64,000 bases of DNA, taken from assembly GCF_000715075.1 (NCBI RefSeq), contig NC_134082.1, positions 192,995,948-193,059,947 on the forward strand, in the 5' to 3' direction. Origin of the DNA: Nicotiana tabacum (Eukaryota > Streptophyta > Magnoliopsida > Solanales > Solanaceae). Shown piece after piece: positions 46,001 through 55,634 of this stretch; position 1 is the first letter of the stretch, and the number at the start of each line of letters is the position of its first letter. Below the pieces are notes generated by a model. That model searched no databases, was not told the origin of the DNA, and was given only the letters and a program-made list of their open reading frames with translations. A program made the position numbers and the translations under genes.

Positions 46001-46237
46001 ATCACAATTTTTTGTGATAGTCAAAGTGCTATTCAATTAGCGAAGAACCAAATTTATCATGCAAGGACGAAGCACATTGATGTTCGGTATCATTTCGTAC
46101 GAGAAATCATAGAAGAAGGTGGAGTCACGGTGAAGAAAATTCATACTACAGAGAATCCTGCTGATATGCTGACAAAGGTGGTGACTGCGGTCAAGTTTCA
46201 ACATTGTTTGGATTTGATCAACATTGTTGAACACTGA
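43025..46237 (+). CDS. Copia pol polyprotein, copy C
   Basis: At least 1,070 codons are open, and the frame extends upstream through the zinc knuckle CAFCREKGHWKKDC (about 42977-43018). Protease (DSACSYHM), integrase (HSDVWG, RTDNGGE, GVAERMNR), RT (YVDDML) and RNase H (TTEAEYMA, HIDVRYHF) motifs are all intact. There is no proper start codon and the gag frame does not lead into it, so expression is doubtful although the enzymes look sound. Confidence 0.9.
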   Translation: MKNKAKHNNGKAIMDSNVADCDDSDFSLVTTESSTSSDIWLMDSACSYHMCPNRDWFVEFQEGEYGVVHTADNSPLTSYDIGSIRLRNHNGMIRTLIDVRYVPDLKKNIISVGALESKGFKIIAENGVMRVCFGALVVMKTNRKNNNMYRYRGSTVIGTATVTSSDDKEAEATKLWHMRLGHAGGKSLKTLSDQGLLKGVKACNLEFCEHCVKGKQTRVKFGTTIHNTKGILDYVHSDVWGPSKTPSLGGKHYFVTFVDDFSRRVWVYTMKNKDEVLGIFLKWKTMVENQTGRRIKCIRTDNGGEYKNDHFNKVCENDGIVRHFTVRHTPQQNGVAERMNRTLLEKVRCMLSNAGLGKEFWAEAITYACHLINRLPSAAIDGKTPFEKWYGKPAVDYNSLHVFGSTAYYHVTESKLDPRAKKAIFMGITSGVKGYRLWCPMTKKVIFSRDVTFDEFAMVNKVTEDTKQNEGASKQVEFEGKFIFPTQEAEEETNEDYPLEGEPVEEIPTQESQQQLESIATSRPKRTITKPVRLIETVACATSIVADDVPTTYKDVVQSSVEDKWRIAMNDEIQSLHQNHTWRLTNLPKGKKAIGCKWVFAKKEGFPNQVDVRYKARLVAKGYAQKEGIDYNEVFSPVVKHSSIRIMLALVAQLDLELVQMDVKTAFFHGNLEEEIYMTQPEGFKVAGKENMVCKLEKSLYGLKQSSRQWYKRFDEFMLRQGYKRSKYDHCVYLHKLKDGSFVYLLLYVDDMLIASKNSEEIDKLKIQLKKEFEMKDLGEAKKILGIEIIRDRRSKKLCLSQKEYLKRVLQRFGIDDKTKPVSTPLASHFKLSTTMSPMDEAEREYMSKVPYANAIGSLMYAMVCTRPDISQAVGVISRYMHNLGKEHWQAVKWILRYIHNTVDVGLVFEQEDNQFVVGYCDSDFAGDMDKRRSTTGYVFTFAKAPVSWKSTLQSTVALSTTEAEYMAITDAVKEAIWLQGLLKELGVEQKGITIFCDSQSAIQLAKNQIYHARTKHIDVRYHFVREIIEEGGVTVKKIHTTENPADMLTKVVTAVKFQHCLDLINIVEH

Positions 46238-46302
46238 AGATTGAAGATGAAGACACAACCAAAATTTGTTATTGAGAGAGAATTGAAAATGTGGAATTTT
46301 GT

Positions 46303-46315
46303 CAAGGTGGAGATT
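46303..46315 (+). other. Polypurine tract of copia copy C
   Basis: CAAGGTGGAGATT directly precedes the 3' LTR; the same tract precedes the 3' LTRs of copies A and B. Confidence 0.75.
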
Positions 46316-46669
46316 TGTTGAAGTTTGGCAAAATGCCAAAGTCCCACATTGGTTGGGAGTTAAGTTTGGGGGGATTTTTCCCCTATAAAAGAAGGCCTAA
46401 TGTTTAGGATTGAAACACACCTCTCATTTGCCTTCTCATCTGTTTAAGGCATTTGTATCTTCTCTCTTTAGTATTATTTCACTTGTATTTTTGGAGTGAA
46501 ATAAAATATTGGTTGTGTCCGAGGAGTAGGCAAAATTAGCCGAACCTCGTAAATTCTGGTGTTCCCTTTATTGTTGTTTTATTGTCTTATTTATTATTTG
46601 GTGGCTGTCATAATTTTTGGTATAGTAGTTGTGACTTATTCACACTATATACATTTGGCTTCCGCAACA
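46316..46669 (+). repeat. 3' LTR of copia copy C (354 bp)
   Basis: TGTTGAAG to CGCAACA, about 200 bp from the psbQ stop codon on the opposite strand. One G shorter in a G-run than its partner. Confidence 0.92.
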
Positions 46670-46877
46670 ATTAAAACCATTGTTGTGTTTTGGTCACAGT
46701 CACAGACCTCAATTAAAGTGAAACTCCCAGTCAAAATTTTAGGGTGAGGCTCTCAGGTGTAGCACTTATTGTTTCAGATTTTTAAACAATTCTTCCAAAA
46801 TCATTCTTCACAATTGGATTCAAGAAGTATTCGATAAGTTACAGGAAGTAATAACATACTAGTACAGAAAAGCTTTT

Positions 46878-48922
46878 TCAACCAAGTTTGGCCAAAACAT
46901 CATTTAAGGTAGATACAGTTTCAGCATAGTACTTCTCTGCTTCAGGGCTGTTCTTGGTCTTTGCTGCATGGTCCAGCTGAGGAAGGAAAAGAACAGATTA
47001 TTAAAACGAATACGAAAATATAAGCAACCCTTTGGATTTCTATGCACATTATTTCACTACTTTTGACATTCATGTACGTAACCAAGAATATAATGTAGAG
47101 ATTTGACTTACATCACTAATGGTCTTGAAGAGCTTTCCAGTCAGGTCCTGGAGTTTTCCCTTCTCTTCTTTTGGCTTAGCAGAGATTACGGTCTTAAGGT
47201 CATAGCGAAGGTATTCTGCTCTGAGACGAAGGTCATTCTGGACATATGGCCAGGCCTTCTTGTCGATGAAATTCTTGACGCTAACAATCTCCTTGGCTGA
47301 ATCCTTAACTCTCTGGGCTGCTTCAGCTGGAGTCAATGGTTGAAGGTAAAACCTCTTCTTCAGTGGTAGACCAAAGTCCCTTGCCTCATCCGAGTTCAAA
47401 GTTCCAGCTGCCAATACCCAAATGCTCAGCATGAGTACACACATTCCAAATACTAAAATTATCTTTCCTAGTTCTAGTAACCATTCTTTATACAGTTCTG
47501 AATTGTTGGAATTTGTTGTAAGTCTTATTTTACCAAAATGAGAAACCATCATATTTCAATTGCATAACTACTTCTAAAGATCCATCTGGTTTATTGTATT
47601 TTGCATTCATAAAATGCAATGCACAAAGATTGATTTTCATGGCACAAGTACTAAGAACTAGTACAAGATCTCAATTATCACTTACTCCCTTCGGTTCACA
47701 ATAAGTGACCAATTTGCTTTGGGCACACCCATTAAAAAAATATTAAATTCTAGACGAAAATAGTTAGTGTGACTAAACTACCTTCATTAAATGTTGCACC
47801 ATAGTTATAGTAGTACTTACTTCTTTTTTCAAATGTGAGGAGTAAATGACTTTTTAGGAATACGTACATAAGGGTAATTTTGGAAAAACAAATTGAATTT
47901 TTTCTTGATTATATAAATGGACACTTATTTTGGACCAAAATAAAAAAATAAATTGGCCACTTATTGTGGACCGAAGGGAGTATCGATTACTTTTCCATAT
48001 TTCCCAATTTGGGAAGGATGTGTCCTTTTGTATCACATATGAAATCTACTGCTTCAAATTTAATGTTTGAAAGCGTTTCTACAATCGCTTCTCACGAAAT
48101 ATTATAAAAAAAATCAGAAGGGACAAGTTACAGACCCTTCAAAAGGATCGGAATACTCTTGTCAAATGCAGTCTTTGACTACTTACTATAAGCCTCTCCT
48201 GTTCTTTCTTAATTCCCTCTTATAATTCACATAAGGATTTCTCTTTATGACACGATCTAGTAACCTTAATCTATTCCTCGGTCCAGTGAAGGTTCTAATC
48301 ACTGAAAAATTAAGCAAAATTAAATGAATTGAAATGCAACACTGGAGACTCACTCTTACATTCTTTCCTGGATATGTGAATCTTGCTGTCAATTGTCTGT
48401 AACTATATCTATTATGATATTGTTATTGTGTCGCTCCAGTAATCAGTGGCGGATCTAGACTAGACACAAAAGGTTCGACAAAACCCTTAGCTCCATATAT
48501 GCGTGTTTGAATTGAAAAAAATTGGAACATCTATAAAAAACAGAACCCAATGACTCTAAATGTTGATTCACCACTGGGAAAGAAAGGGAAAAGGTAAATA
48601 AAGACCTTAACAAAAAGCAAGACAACTTACGTAATCCACCAGAGGGAGGAGGAGCGCCACCAATCTTGATTGATTTAGCAGCAGCAAAGGCTGCTTGAGC
48701 AAAGGAACCAGCAAGGCCAGCAGCAACAAGACCGATGACGGCTCTACGGCTAGTTTCAGTGTCAGCAGACCCCTGTTGGGCTCTAATGCTGAGCCCTGGT
48801 CTAGCCAAGGCAATTCTGCTGGTACTAACAGTGCTCAAACGGGCTGAGCCACTGAGCTGACCATCCAACACAGTCTGAGAAGAACCAATTAGGCCACCCA
48901 TTGAAGCCATAGCATGAGCCAT
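46878..48922 (-). CDS. PSBQ: PsbQ, oxygen-evolving enhancer protein 3 precursor, three exons
   Basis: Exons 48922-48631, 47407-47112 and 46976-46878 with GT-AG introns give a 228-residue precursor. Residues 1 to ~48 are a Ser/Thr-rich chloroplast transit peptide. A twin-arginine thylakoid signal follows ([17 protein letters not shown] at 59-60) with cleavage near AFA at 78-80. The ~148-residue mature protein has the PsbQ landmarks [67 protein letters not shown] and AEKYYAETV. It binds the lumenal face of photosystem II and helps retain Ca and Cl for water oxidation. All exons are intact and the sequence is strongly tobacco-like. Intron 1 (1.2 kb) carries two MITEs. Confidence 0.96.
47685..47980. 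mobile_element. Stowaway (Tc1/mariner) MITE in psbQ intron 1
   Basis: About 30-bp terminal inverted repeats start CTCCCTTCGGTTCACAATAA and the mirrored right end differs at two positions. TA dinucleotides flank both sides. The interior is non-coding. This is the classic plant Stowaway structure. Confidence 0.85.
48444..48576. mobile_element. Short CAGTGGCGGA-type MITE in psbQ intron 1
   Basis: Ends CAGTGGCGGATCTA and TGATTCACCACTG are imperfect inverted repeats; ~133 bp, non-coding. No clear target duplication is visible. Confidence 0.5.
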
Positions 48923-48980
48923 TTTGGTGAACTATCTGAAATTTGTTTCAGGCAAGGGTGATAGAAGTAGGGTGGGGGAA

Positions 48981-49069
48981 ATTATAAGTTAATGTTGTGG
49001 TACGTATGATGTGGATATTGCAATTTCTGGTGTTTGTGATGCAGAGTGAATACACTAAGATCACCTTAT
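48981..49069 (-). promoter_or_regulatory. psbQ proximal promoter: TATA-like box and I-box
   Basis: The minus strand has CTTATAAT (about 48981-48989), about 60 bp from the start codon, and AGATAAGG (about 49063-49070), an I-box/GATA motif typical of light-regulated photosynthesis genes. An ACGT core (CACGTCA) lies farther out at 49183-49189. Function is inferred from motif and gene type. Confidence 0.4.
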
Positions 49070-49202
49070 CTGTCTTTGGATATGCCATGAGCCAATCAGT
49101 GCCTACTTTCTTGACATGTAGGATCAGGTTCTTTTTCCAGCTGTAGCATCTTGACACATGGACCAAGAAGATTTTGGATTTACACGTCATCATGCATGAC
49201 AA

Positions 49203-50474
49203 ATATAAGTTGCTGAAATTGATGAAACTTCTAGAGCTTGTCCAATGAGAAAAAGGAAGTCCAAATCATGGCAAGAGCCTAAGCGCATTAAATTTATTAC
49301 ATTATAATACAGTTTCACCTTACATTTTTTCACAAGATAAGTCCTTCTGATCACAGTAACTTTTATAGTATACTAAAATTGGCCGAATGGGTAATGAATC
49401 TATATTTGTAGTCCTCTAGATGCCACCTAAAATCTCTTTTGGGAGAAGCCGTTAGCATTTCATTTTGTGATTGTATCGTTAAACTCGCAACTATTTTTTG
49501 AATCATTACAATTTACTAAAAAAAGTAAATATCTGACACTGAAAAGTGATGCATAATTGCAACATCACCAAACTAAAAAATTACAGCTTGTCATAATCAT
49601 ATTTTAGATTAAAAAAATTAAAACTAAACTATTTTACGCTCTAATGCAAAATAGTTTATGTTAATATTTTAAAAATATCATTATGTCAAGCTGATTTTTT
49701 TTAAAATTTGCTGACGTGGCAACAACATCCCATTTTTCAAAGCCAGATATTTGATTTTCCATTTATGTACTTTCTAAAAAATTACAACATAGTTCAGTGA
49801 ATTTAATGATAATAAAAATAGATCAGTAACTTTACTTATATATCAGGCAGAGGGAGCGGCGGAGCGGGGAGGGTTGAAATCATCATTTAAAAAGGTTCGA
49901 AAAATATTTTCCCTCCTTCTATTAGAGAAGTTATTTTTTGGGTTAGAGAAAAATATGTTTTACAAGGAAAAGAAAATTTCAAAACATTCCAGTCAATCAA
50001 ACATGTAAAAGTTGGATCCTCCGTGCCAAAAACACCGTAAATATTGTACGGGGCGCCTTATTTGGTCGTCCTCATTTAACCTATACCCACTTTTTAAAAT
50101 GTTTTAACTTGTACTCATTGTTTAAACAACTTCAGGCCTCTTTTTCCTCTTCCTTCTCCTCCTTCGTTTTCTGAATGTTGAAGCTTGAGATACTGTTATT
50201 TGTTCTAGCCTGATGATTCATATATATTTGCTTGTCCCATTATATTTATTTTGGTCTTATTCACAATAATTTAACCTCTTAGATATTTTAGCTTTATAGG
50301 TAAACTGATTTTTGGTTCTAATTTATCTGTAGTAACTTATTTTCATGTCGAAAATATTTTCATTTTTTAATCTTTAAATGAACAGCATCAATCATTGCTA
50401 ATCATGATTTATTAAGTTCATTGTTGTTTACAACTTCAGCTCTAAGAATGCTGAAGTTCAGCAAATACAAAACA
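49203..50474. other. Intergenic repetitive DNA between psbQ and the large LTR element
   Basis: No gene is seen. 49890-50010 has AAAATATTTTCC/AAAATATG words like those at 11400-11530. 50060-50470 resembles parts of 38600-38950 in inverse orientation. Confidence 0.4.
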
Positions 50475-51719
50475 TGTTGGGATATATACTATTAACCATG
50501 ATTTTTGGTTTGGATATAGTATTTATGATGGAACAATTGTTTATTCAATTTTGATAAAGTTTTAAATAGATCATATATTTGTTTGTGTCCTTTACTTATA
50601 TAGTAGATGATTTAGTGTATAGAGTTTAGCTTATACACGGAAGATTAAATCATCGGTTCTTATAAGTATAAACATCATGTTCACAATCTAATGATTGGAT
50701 TGGACAAACCATCAGGAATGATTGTAGCACAAGATTAAATATATTTTATCTTGAATATGGGAATAGTTTAATTCTGACTTCTTGTGCTAGTACATTTTGT
50801 ATGTATTGAACGGACCAAGTAGAGATAAGTATTTTATACTGACTTGATAAAATAAATTCTCTAGCCATTAAATGTACTTATACTCTTAATCTTGATATAA
50901 TTATTATTAGGTGTGCATATTATTATTGTTTTGATTTATTAAAAGGCAAGATTCTTTCGTGGGTCAATATGCCTGGTAAATTGGACAATAATGATATACG
51001 TTGGCAAAGTAATAGTTAGTTGATGGAATTCATGTCTCGGTCTAGAGATTGATGATACACCTTATAAGTTTTCATGTGTAAACCCTGCAGATGGATTTTG
51101 TATCCGTCACATGAAATAAGTTAAGCGAAAGTCTAAAGGAAATAATCAATGAATTAAATTGTCAGTAATTTAATTTATTCGATTAGTATCCGAGTCTTAA
51201 CACGGAGAGTTAAATAAGGTTTAATGGAAGAATTTCGAAATTGAACTGAGGAGTGCAGTTACGAATTTTTAGTGGAATAATTCGTAATTTATTATGGTAG
51301 TATTAATTCAGACATTTCGAATTAAGTCCATAATAGGAAGTCTCGTTAATTAAATATTGTGGTCCCTGTTGTGACCGAATAATTAGGAATTAAATGGAAT
51401 TATATTTCGTGGTGGAAAAGTAAGACCCAGCAGGTTTAGGAAAAGGCTTTAAACCCTAAAACTTGTGGCTATATAAAGGGGTCTTATTCCATAAGGAGGC
51501 TATGGTTTTTATATACAGTTTTCCTAGGAGAAACTCGTGTGGAGGATGATCCCGTGAACGTTTTTGCTCTTGCTTGGAGGTTCTTTTCGCGATCATTGTC
51601 ACGCTTCAAGAGATAAGTATCGATTTTATGGTTGATTAAAATCTATAATTATGTGTTGTCTATATTACATGCAAGTGATCCTGACTATTTACTTCCGTTG
51701 TTCATACCTATTTCCAACA
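50475..51719 (+). repeat. 5' LTR of a large LTR element without visible coding (1,245 bp)
   Basis: It starts TGTTGGGATATATAC and ends TATTTCCAACA, giving inverted ends TGTTGG/CCAACA, and is followed directly by an iMet-type PBS. CTATATAAAGG near 51470 is a promoter-like box. The matching 3' LTR is not in the window. Confidence 0.7.
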
Positions 51720-51721
51720 AT

Positions 51722-51734
51722 TGGTATCAGAGCC
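51722..51734 (+). other. Primer binding site of the outer LTR element
   Basis: TGGTATCAGAGCC two bases after the 5' LTR end, tRNA-iMet type. Confidence 0.85.
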
Positions 51735-51787
51735 AGGTAGAACGTAAGGAAAATCATATGGTAAAGCTTTAGTGTAGTCGTTGACAG

Positions 51788-52033
51788 CAGTGGCGGAGGC
51801 AGGATCTCCACGAAGGGGGTTTAAAAAAAAATTATGGCTAGTGGGAATTGAACCCATGACCGTATGTAAAGTTTGAACCCCCTTGACCACTAAACTACAC
51901 TTTTGGATTGTGTTAAAGGTGTTTAAAACTTAATATATAGAGATAAAAAACAGATTTTGCCTTATATATACAGTGTAATTTTTCGGCGAAGGGTGTTCGG
52001 GTGAACACCCTTGCACCCCTAAATCCGCCCCGG
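51788..52033 (+). mobile_element. hAT-like MITE (246 bp) with GTTGACAG duplications
   Basis: It starts CAGTGGCGGAGGC and ends AAATCCGCCCCGG; perfect 8-bp duplications GTTGACAG flank it (51780-51787 and 52034-52041). It is the same family as the MITE in the DUF1218 intron at 40824-41112. Confidence 0.8.
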
Positions 52034-53339
52034 GTTGACAGTTCGGCTGCGGAAATCGAAGTTGTTCATTGAATGGTCTTAAACCCATTACTCGTAAGTT
52101 GTAAGAATGTAAGTTATGGATTTGTGGTAAGAAATAATTTTAAGAATAAAAGGAATTGAAGGTCGTTGGCTGTTGCTTGGCCGAAGATGCATAGGCGTGG
52201 ATTTAATCTACTGTTTTGTTATTTAGCAAAGATTGCATTGAGGAAAGGTACTTGCACATTCCTTTGATGGAATAAAGTGGTAGTGTCTGACTGTATCACC
52301 CATGAATTGGAAAAGTTCACCTTGACCATTTGAATTGATTCCTGAGTCCAGCCTTTGGGCACTTCACGTGTCAGTGTTAAACACAAACACTTAAATTGTC
52401 TATATTCTTTTAGATGCTATGAGTGTAGTAAAACTTTTAAGGCTTCTTGTTATTGAATGAATATTGAGGTTTGGCTCTTCGGGACAATTAATTAGACAAA
52501 ATAATTTCTGGGATTATTTATATGGGCAGAATATTACATAACATTGTATGAATTAAGAATTTCATGATTAACAAATGGGTACTTAAGTGGTTTGTTTATT
52601 CGAAATCATTAAAAATTCTTAGAGCTTTATACATATGTGATGATATATGTAACGACCCGACCGGTCGTTTTGAGCTTTTGCACTTTGATCGCCAGTTCTC
52701 GGGCATGACTTGCCCTGGTGTAATGTATTATGACTGATGTGGATCGTTGGTTTTGGTTTTCAGGAAAATTGGAAGGAATTTGAAAGAACAGTCTTAGATG
52801 AAAGCTTTGAATTTGAAAGGTTTGACCAAGAGTTGACTTGTTTGTATATGATCTCATATCGAAATTTTTATGATTTGGTTAGCTCCGTTAGGTGATTTGT
52901 GACTTAGGAGCACGATCAGAATGAGTTTTGGAGTTGTAGAGAAGATTTAGGCTTGGATTGACAAAGTTGATATTTTGGCGATTTTCGGTTGATAGGCGAG
53001 ATTTTGATACGGGGGTCGGAATGAAATTTCGAGAGTTGCAGTAGCTCTGTTATGGCATTTGGGATGTGCGTGCAAAGTTTCAGGTCATCCGGACGAGGTT
53101 TGGTAGACTTTTTGATCGAAAATGTGTCTTTAGAGTTTTTGAAATTTTAAGCTTGAATTCGATGAAAAATAGGTGTTTTGATGTTGTTTATGGCGTTCCG
53201 AGGGTTGGAACAAGTTTGAATGATGTATTGGGATTGATTGGCATGTTTGGTTGAGGTCCCGGGGGCCTCGGGTGAGTTTCGGATGGTTAACCTTGGGCTT
53301 GTGCAGCTGCTGGAAACTTTCTGCTGCACTGTCTGGATT

Positions 53340-53735
53340 CCTTCTTCGCGTTCGCGAGAAGGCCTCGCGTTCGCGAAGAGGAAATTATAGACCTGCACAT
53401 TTTGTGCTTCGCGTTGGCGAAGAGAGCCTCGCGTTCGCGAAGAAGGATTTGGCTTATGAGATTTTGTTCTTTGCGTTCGCGAATAAGAAGGAATTCGGTT
53501 GCACAGGTCTTACTTCGGAGGCTTATATCTCTCAATATACAATGAATTTGGATATGATTCAAAATCGAAAGTTATATTTCTTTGAGTCTAGTTTCCAGAA
53601 ACATATTATAATACGAATTTGGAGTTGTGTGGAAAGAGTTATGACCATTGCACTAGAGGCTGTCCAAGCAGAGTTTGGAAAAATGATTTTTGAAATTTTG
53701 TTCTTCGCGAACGCGAGAGTAGGACCGTGAACACG
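53340..53735. repeat. Cluster of TTCGCGTTCGCGAA palindromes in the 5' LTR
   Basis: Five or more copies or variants of TTCGCGTTCGCGAA, each an inverted repeat around a TT centre, CpG-dense in an otherwise AT-rich LTR. The 3' LTR has the corresponding cluster at 60435-60840. Confidence 0.8.
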
Positions 53736-54669
53736 AAGAACAAACCCCTGGGCAGCAGAATAAAGTCCAAACTCGTCTCACACTTCCATTTTTGGACCAA
53801 GGGAGCTCGGGTGAGGCGATGTTTCGAAGGATTTTCAGAGAAAATAACGGGGCAAGTCTTCTTGAATCAATTTTGGTTAGATTACTCGAATCCATCATTG
53901 TTTTTAACATTAATTGATGATTTTAGTTAGTAAAATCTTGAAAACCCTCTTGGATAGAATCGCGGATTTGAGGGTCGAAATGTGATGGGATTTGAATAAT
54001 TTTGGTATGGTTAGACTCGTGGGGATATAAGGAACCTGTTGATGTAAAAATTTCTGAGTTTCAAGAAGTGGGCCCGGGGCTCGGGTTTTGCCAATTTCGG
54101 GATTTTTGATATTTTTTGATTGTTTTTAATTGGGTATTATTCCTTTAGCTTATTGTGACGTATTCGTTGTGGTTTTGGTCAAATTCGACGCGCGAGGAGG
54201 CTGATTTGAGAGGCAAGAGCATAGCGAGCTAGAGTTTTGGTCGGTTTGAGGTGAGTAATGATTGTAAATGATGTCCTGAGGGTTTGAAACCCCGGATTGC
54301 ACATCGTAGTGCTATATTAAGGTGAGACACGCGCTGGATGATGAGCGTGGGGTCTTTTACTACTGGAGATTGTGACTTGATCCGTCCCGATTGATGATTT
54401 TTACCACATATTTGACTGAAATTTATTTGTTATCATCATGATTTGGGTTGATTGCCATATTTGGGCTTCGTGCCAACATTTGGACCCTTCGGGGATTTTT
54501 ATCACTGTTTCCTCACTGCTCGACTTATTATTTGAACTCAGTCCTGTTGATATCTACTGTTTTACAAACTCAGCCACTTTTACTCAGATTTGAAACTTAA
54601 ATGATATTTCTACATCATGTTTTGGGCTTAGAACTACTATTTTACTAATGTCCAAGGGGCTTGTGATGA

Positions 54670-55015
54670 TTTTTGGACTGAGTGAGGCCGAGGGCCATAT
54701 GTGTGGATATGCTGAGTGATATGAGGCCGAGGGCCTGAGATACTTTATATGCTACGAGGTGGCTTGAGTGATGTGAGGCCGAGTGCCGAGTGATGATGCC
54801 ACGAGGTGGCTTGATATAGCGTTTGGGCCGTAAGGGGCCCCTCTGGAGTCTGCACACCCACAGTGAGCGCGAGTACCCATTGTTCTGAGTGATTGATACT
54901 ATGCCCGAGGGGCTGATATGAGTGATTGTGAGGTAACCCGAGGGGCTAATACTATTCTGAGAGTGAGCCCGCGGGGCTGATACTGTTCTGAGAGTGAGCC
55001 CGAGAGGTAGATTTC
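54670..55015 (+). repeat. Minisatellite-like block in the 5' LTR
   Basis: Repeated GAGGCCGAGGGCC, CCACGAGGTGGCTTG and GAGTGAGCCCG-GGGGCTGATACT type units. The homologous block in the 3' LTR (61745-62130) has a different number and order of units. Confidence 0.75.
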
Positions 55016-55621
55016 TACTTGTTATTTATTGCCAAATTACCTGTTTTACTTGTTTAAAAAGAGATTTCATTTGATACTTCACTGGTTTACCGATTTTAAG
55101 TGACTTCACTACTTCTGTATAGAATGCTTTGTGCCTTTACGTGTTTTCTTGCTTTCAGTCATTATTTATATTTATTACTCACTGGGTCGGAGTACTCACA
55201 TTACTCTCTACACCGTGTGTGCAAATTCAGGCATAGCATATTTCCACTCCTGAGAGATGATCCTTCTAGTCCAGGCGGTGTTTCGGAGACTATGAGGTAG
55301 TTGTTGGCGTCCGCAGACCCCGTGACTCCCTTATCTTTTCATTTCCATGTTATTCGAACTATTGTATCGAATTTCGTATTTAGTAGACTTGTATCAGGAT
55401 TCTTTAGTTGCTCATGACTTGTGACACCCCGGTTAGGGCTATATCGGGTTGGATTTCTGCACTCTTATCTATACTTTCCGCTATTTGGTATTATTAAACC
55501 ATGTCTATACTATAATTGTGTTAACTTACTGTTTTAAAGGATGAATTGGGTTAGACTGGCTGGCTTTGTCTTAACGAGAGGTGCCATCACGACCAGGTTC
55601 GGGATTTGGGTCGTGACAAGT

Positions 55622-55634
55622 TGGTATCAGAGCC
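55622..55634 (+). other. Primer binding site of the gypsy element
   Basis: TGGTATCAGAGCC three bases after the 5' LTR end at 55618, tRNA-iMet type. Confidence 0.88.

Larger units (their letters stand above)
41831..46669 (+). mobile_element. Copia retrotransposon copy C (Tork/Tnt1-like), 4.8 kb
   Basis: LTRs 41831-42185 and 46316-46669 differ at about three positions by eye. An iMet-type PBS, truncated gag, intact pol and a purine tract lie between. It is inserted between the convergent DUF1218 and psbQ genes. Flanks do not match (TGGAC at the left, ATTAA at the right). Relative to copy A about 166 bp are missing at the leader-gag border. Confidence 0.93.
52648..55618 (+). repeat. 5' LTR of the gypsy element (2,971 bp)
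   Basis: TGTAACGACCCGACC to GGTCGTGACA. It contains a cluster of TCGCGTTCGCGA-type palindromes (53340-53500 and ~53700) and a minisatellite-like block with CCCGAGGGGCT words (about 54670-55015). Short open frames here are not recognisable proteins. Confidence 0.92.

Noticed and set aside
18459..46669. Reciprocal recombination between copia copies A and C to explain their unmatched flanks
   Set aside because: In element orientation the flanks are CTGGC/CCCTT for A and TGGAC/ATTAA for C. Swapping them does not create a matching 5-bp pair, so a simple exchange is not supported.
51722..51740. tRNA-Met-like sequence (also at 42188, 55622, 23096 and 34134)
   Set aside because: Only the 3'-end complement is present, right next to LTRs. 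These are primer binding sites, not tRNA genes. No full tRNA cloverleaf was found in the window.
53066..53910. Open frames in the gypsy LTRs (e.g. 53251-53730 and 60398-60709)
   Set aside because: They differ between the two LTRs, run through the CG palindromes and have no homology that I recognise.
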